Assembly: GCA_002399405.1 (NCBI GenBank)
Contig: DHDP01000014.1
Coordinates: 214,260 to 220,113, forward strand
Source of the DNA: Treponema sp. UBA4873
GTDB lineage: Bacteria; Spirochaetota; Spirochaetia; Treponematales; Treponemataceae
Direction: 5' to 3'
DNA: 5,854 nt
Position 1 is the stretch's first letter. Every line of letters starts with the position of its first letter. Both the position numbers and the translations under genes were made by a program. Of this stretch, positions 4,174 through 5,854 are shown piece after piece. A model generated the notes under the pieces. That model saw only the letters and a list, made by a program, of their open reading frames with translations. It did not search any database and was not told where the DNA came from.

Positions 4174-5854
4174 TGTTATTACCAACTATCTGTTTTATAG
4201 TATCAACAGTTGTTGGCAAAACCGTTTCACCAACAACACCAGCAGATCCCGCCCAACCAGGTGGAGTTATTTTAACATCTTTTAATGTCCCTAACATTAC
4301 ATTGTCAATTACTGCAGATTTTGTAGTATCAGCAGCGATAACACCTTCTGTTACTCCACTGAATAAAAGAGCAGAACCAGCTCCTATAAGAGCCTTCTTA
4401 CCCGTTTCAACAAGATTTTGTTTTTCACCTGTGACAGCTTTACCAATTACATCTTTTGAAGCAGCATCAATAGCACCACCGGCTGTATTTATAGCTATAT
4501 TTGTAGCTGCTATTTTTGCTGTACTTGTAACCCCTTTTGCAGCCAGACTAGAAGCTCCCGAGGTCGCCGCTCCCAGAACTGTAGAAACGCCGATATTAGT
4601 TAAAGCAGTAGGATCTGTAAATGTATTATATACAGCATCTCCAAATGATTGCCCTGATATCATTCGGGGAACTACTTCAGAAGCAGTAGATGCTGCAAAT
4701 CCAATAAAAGCTCCAATAACAAGGTTTGCTATTTTTCCATCTGGATCATTATAACAAATGGGATTATTTCTGGAGTAATTATAAAGGGCAAGATTACCAG
4801 TCTCAAAAAGCCCTCCACCCGGCAGGCTCTGGTTGTGCTTCCTCGCCTCATCGTTTACCGGTGCCTGCGGTAAATACTCCCCCAGTGCAGGGTCCGCACT
4901 TATCCACCTCGAATACTTCGGGTCAAGGTACCTCGCTCCGTAATAGTATAACCCGGTCTCCTCGTCCTTCTCCTTCGCAGAAAACCTGTACGGCGTGTCG
5001 AAGTACGTGTCTCCGTTCGTCTCGTCCAGCCAGGTCTCGCCGTACGGCGTGTATTCCAAACGTTCGTATACCTCCCCGTCACGGTCTGTCACGACGGACG
5101 TACTTCCCAAATGGTCTGCGTGGTAGTAATACGTATACTTTCTCTCCACCCCCGTATCCGCATTGTCGTAGTCTTCCCCTGTTCCCAGTGCCACCTGTTT
5201 CGTCACGATACGGTCGCTGCCTAAGAATATGTGCTTGCTCATCCGCCCGCCCGCTCCCTGGTAGGCGTCGTCGTACCGCTGCGTAAAGAACTTGTTGAAG
5301 TATAACGTCTCGCTCACACTGCTCCGCTTCACTGCACGCTGCCCGTCTCCGCCGTACAGGTACTCTGTCGTGTAGCTGTCGTCCTTCGTCTGACTTAAGA
5401 GGTTCCGTTCGTTCCACGTGTAATCGCGGTAATAATAATTACTCTTCGTGCTCGCATATGCCGTGCTTCCGCCCTTCATCTGTGCCCACGCGTAGTCTGT
5501 CGAATACACGTTCTCCGCTTCCGTCTGTATGAGATGGTAGGTTACCTCGTCGGAGCTGTCGGTATCCGCGAAGCTCTTATCCTGCTCCCGTATCAGATTT
5601 CCGTTCGCATCGTACTTGTAGTACCTGCTTCCCGCCTGTACTGCACGGTGCGCATAATCACTGTCGTACGTATAGTCAAGCGTATAGTTCAGGTCATCTT
5701 CCAGTACTTCGCTTTCCCTGCTTGTCTTTCCCGTCATGTTGCACAGTCCGTCGCTGCTGAACGTGAAGACCTGACTGTACGTCGCGTTATATGACGGTCT
5801 GTCCGCCGTCGCGTACTTGTTCTCAGTTGCACCGCTCACCTTTATGAGCTGGTA
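4166..5854 (-). CDS. RHS repeat protein C-terminus with hydrophobic tip, 5' end beyond window
   Basis: The frame is open to the right edge (YQLIKV precedes a GTG at 5839 that need not be the start), so this is the end of a longer RHS protein. Numbering residues from that GTG, the shell shows YKYDANGNLIRE, YHADHLGSTS and YYYGARYLDPKYSRWISADP, closing with NNPICYNDPDGK at 358-369. Such shells enclose a C-terminal toxin. The tip (370-557) is rich in Gly, Ala, Ser and Val, with hydrophobic stretches near 371-390, 415-436, 441-460 and 482-503, then a short polar end containing ITPPGWAG. No nuclease, deaminase or protease motif is visible. A membrane-active or pore-forming toxin is the best guess, supported by the membrane protein encoded next. 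Alternatively it is a linker whose enzymatic end was lost. The product that delivers it from the cell is not in the window. Confidence 0.85.
   Translation of the reverse strand, partial: YQLIKVSGATENKYATADRPSYNATYSQVFTFSSDGLCNMTGKTSRESEVLEDDLNYTLDYTYDSDYAHRAVQAGSRYYKYDANGNLIREQDKSFADTDSSDEVTYHLIQTEAENVYSTDYAWAQMKGGSTAYASTKSNYYYRDYTWNERNLLSQTKDDSYTTEYLYGGDGQRAVKRSSVSETLYFNKFFTQRYDDAYQGAGGRMSKHIFLGSDRIVTKQVALGTGEDYDNADTGVERKYTYYYHADHLGSTSVVTDRDGEVYERLEYTPYGETWLDETNGDTYFDTPYRFSAKEKDEETGLYYYGARYLDPKYSRWISADPALGEYLPQAPVNDEARKHNQSLPGGGLFETGNLALYNYSRNNPICYNDPDGKIANLVIGAFIGFAASTASEVVPRMISGQSFGDAVYNTFTDPTALTNIGVSTVLGAATSGASSLAAKGVTSTAKIAATNIAINTAGGAIDAASKDVIGKAVTGEKQNLVETGKKALIGAGSALLFSGVTEGVIAADTTKSAVIDNVMLGTLKDVKITPPGWAGSAGVVGETVLPTTVDTIKQIVGNNNE
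4819..5757 (-). repeat. RHS core direct repeat, main-gene copy
   Basis: This is the partner of 2701-3639. The homology stops on the 3' side of the gene at the codons for SLPG, about 28 residues before the DPDG motif that usually closes the RHS core. On the 5' side the main gene continues as normal RHS sequence while the orphan switches to the dispersed repeat. Confidence 0.9.

Noticed and set aside
4134..4754. Long open frame on the plus strand (206 codons) opposite the hydrophobic tip
   Set aside because: It is the antisense shadow of the Ala/Gly/Thr-rich tip. The minus-strand frame continues the RHS protein and is clearly the coding one.
4900..5417. Minus-strand frames at 4900-5082 and 5079-5417 rich in Arg
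   Set aside because: They are out-of-frame readings of the RHS core, which is intact in the main frame.

Overview
The window is one leftward-transcribed (minus-strand) RHS/YD-repeat polymorphic toxin locus. It holds the 3' end of an RHS gene that enters from beyond the right edge, followed by orphan C-terminal cassettes. The wording of the RHS core and the NADase-type glycan-binding domain in one neighbour both suggest a spirochete, probably a Treponema-like host-associated species. That taxonomic call comes from family resemblance only and is moderate. RHS core segments are visibly GC-richer than the tip and partner genes, which are AT-rich (strongly so for the partner genes). This mosaic is typical of exchanged toxin modules.

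Reading right to left. (A) 5854-4166: C-terminal part of an RHS protein with a hydrophobic, Gly/Ala-rich 188-residue tip. It overlaps by 8 bases a 74-residue protein with two membrane segments (4173-3949), the candidate immunity protein. (B) 3858-3635: copy 2 of a dispersed repeat. (C) 3619-2066: an orphan RHS C-terminus that repeats about 940 bp of core from A but carries a different tip, resembling the L,D-transpeptidase (YkuD/DUF5675-like) fold. It is followed 5 bases later by a secreted 392-residue protein (2060-882) ending in a discoidin-like NADase-type glycan-binding domain, the candidate periplasmic partner or immunity protein. (D) 855-826: a strong ribosome-binding site leading into a 9-codon ORF, perhaps the remnant of another small gene. 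(E) 820-549: copy 1 of the dispersed repeat, ending in palindromes. (F) about 526-1: a third RHS core fragment, from a more upstream part of the RHS protein, running off the left edge.

The likely logic is a main RHS gene that can exchange its tip and partner gene with downstream orphan cassettes through the shared core. The points most worth attention are the roughly 225-270 bp repeat punctuating the cassettes, the near-total protein conservation of the orphan core despite about 8% nucleotide divergence, and the pairing of a probable peptidoglycan-acting tip with an exported glycan-binding partner. No tRNA, rRNA, CRISPR array, transposase or convincing plus-strand gene was seen.
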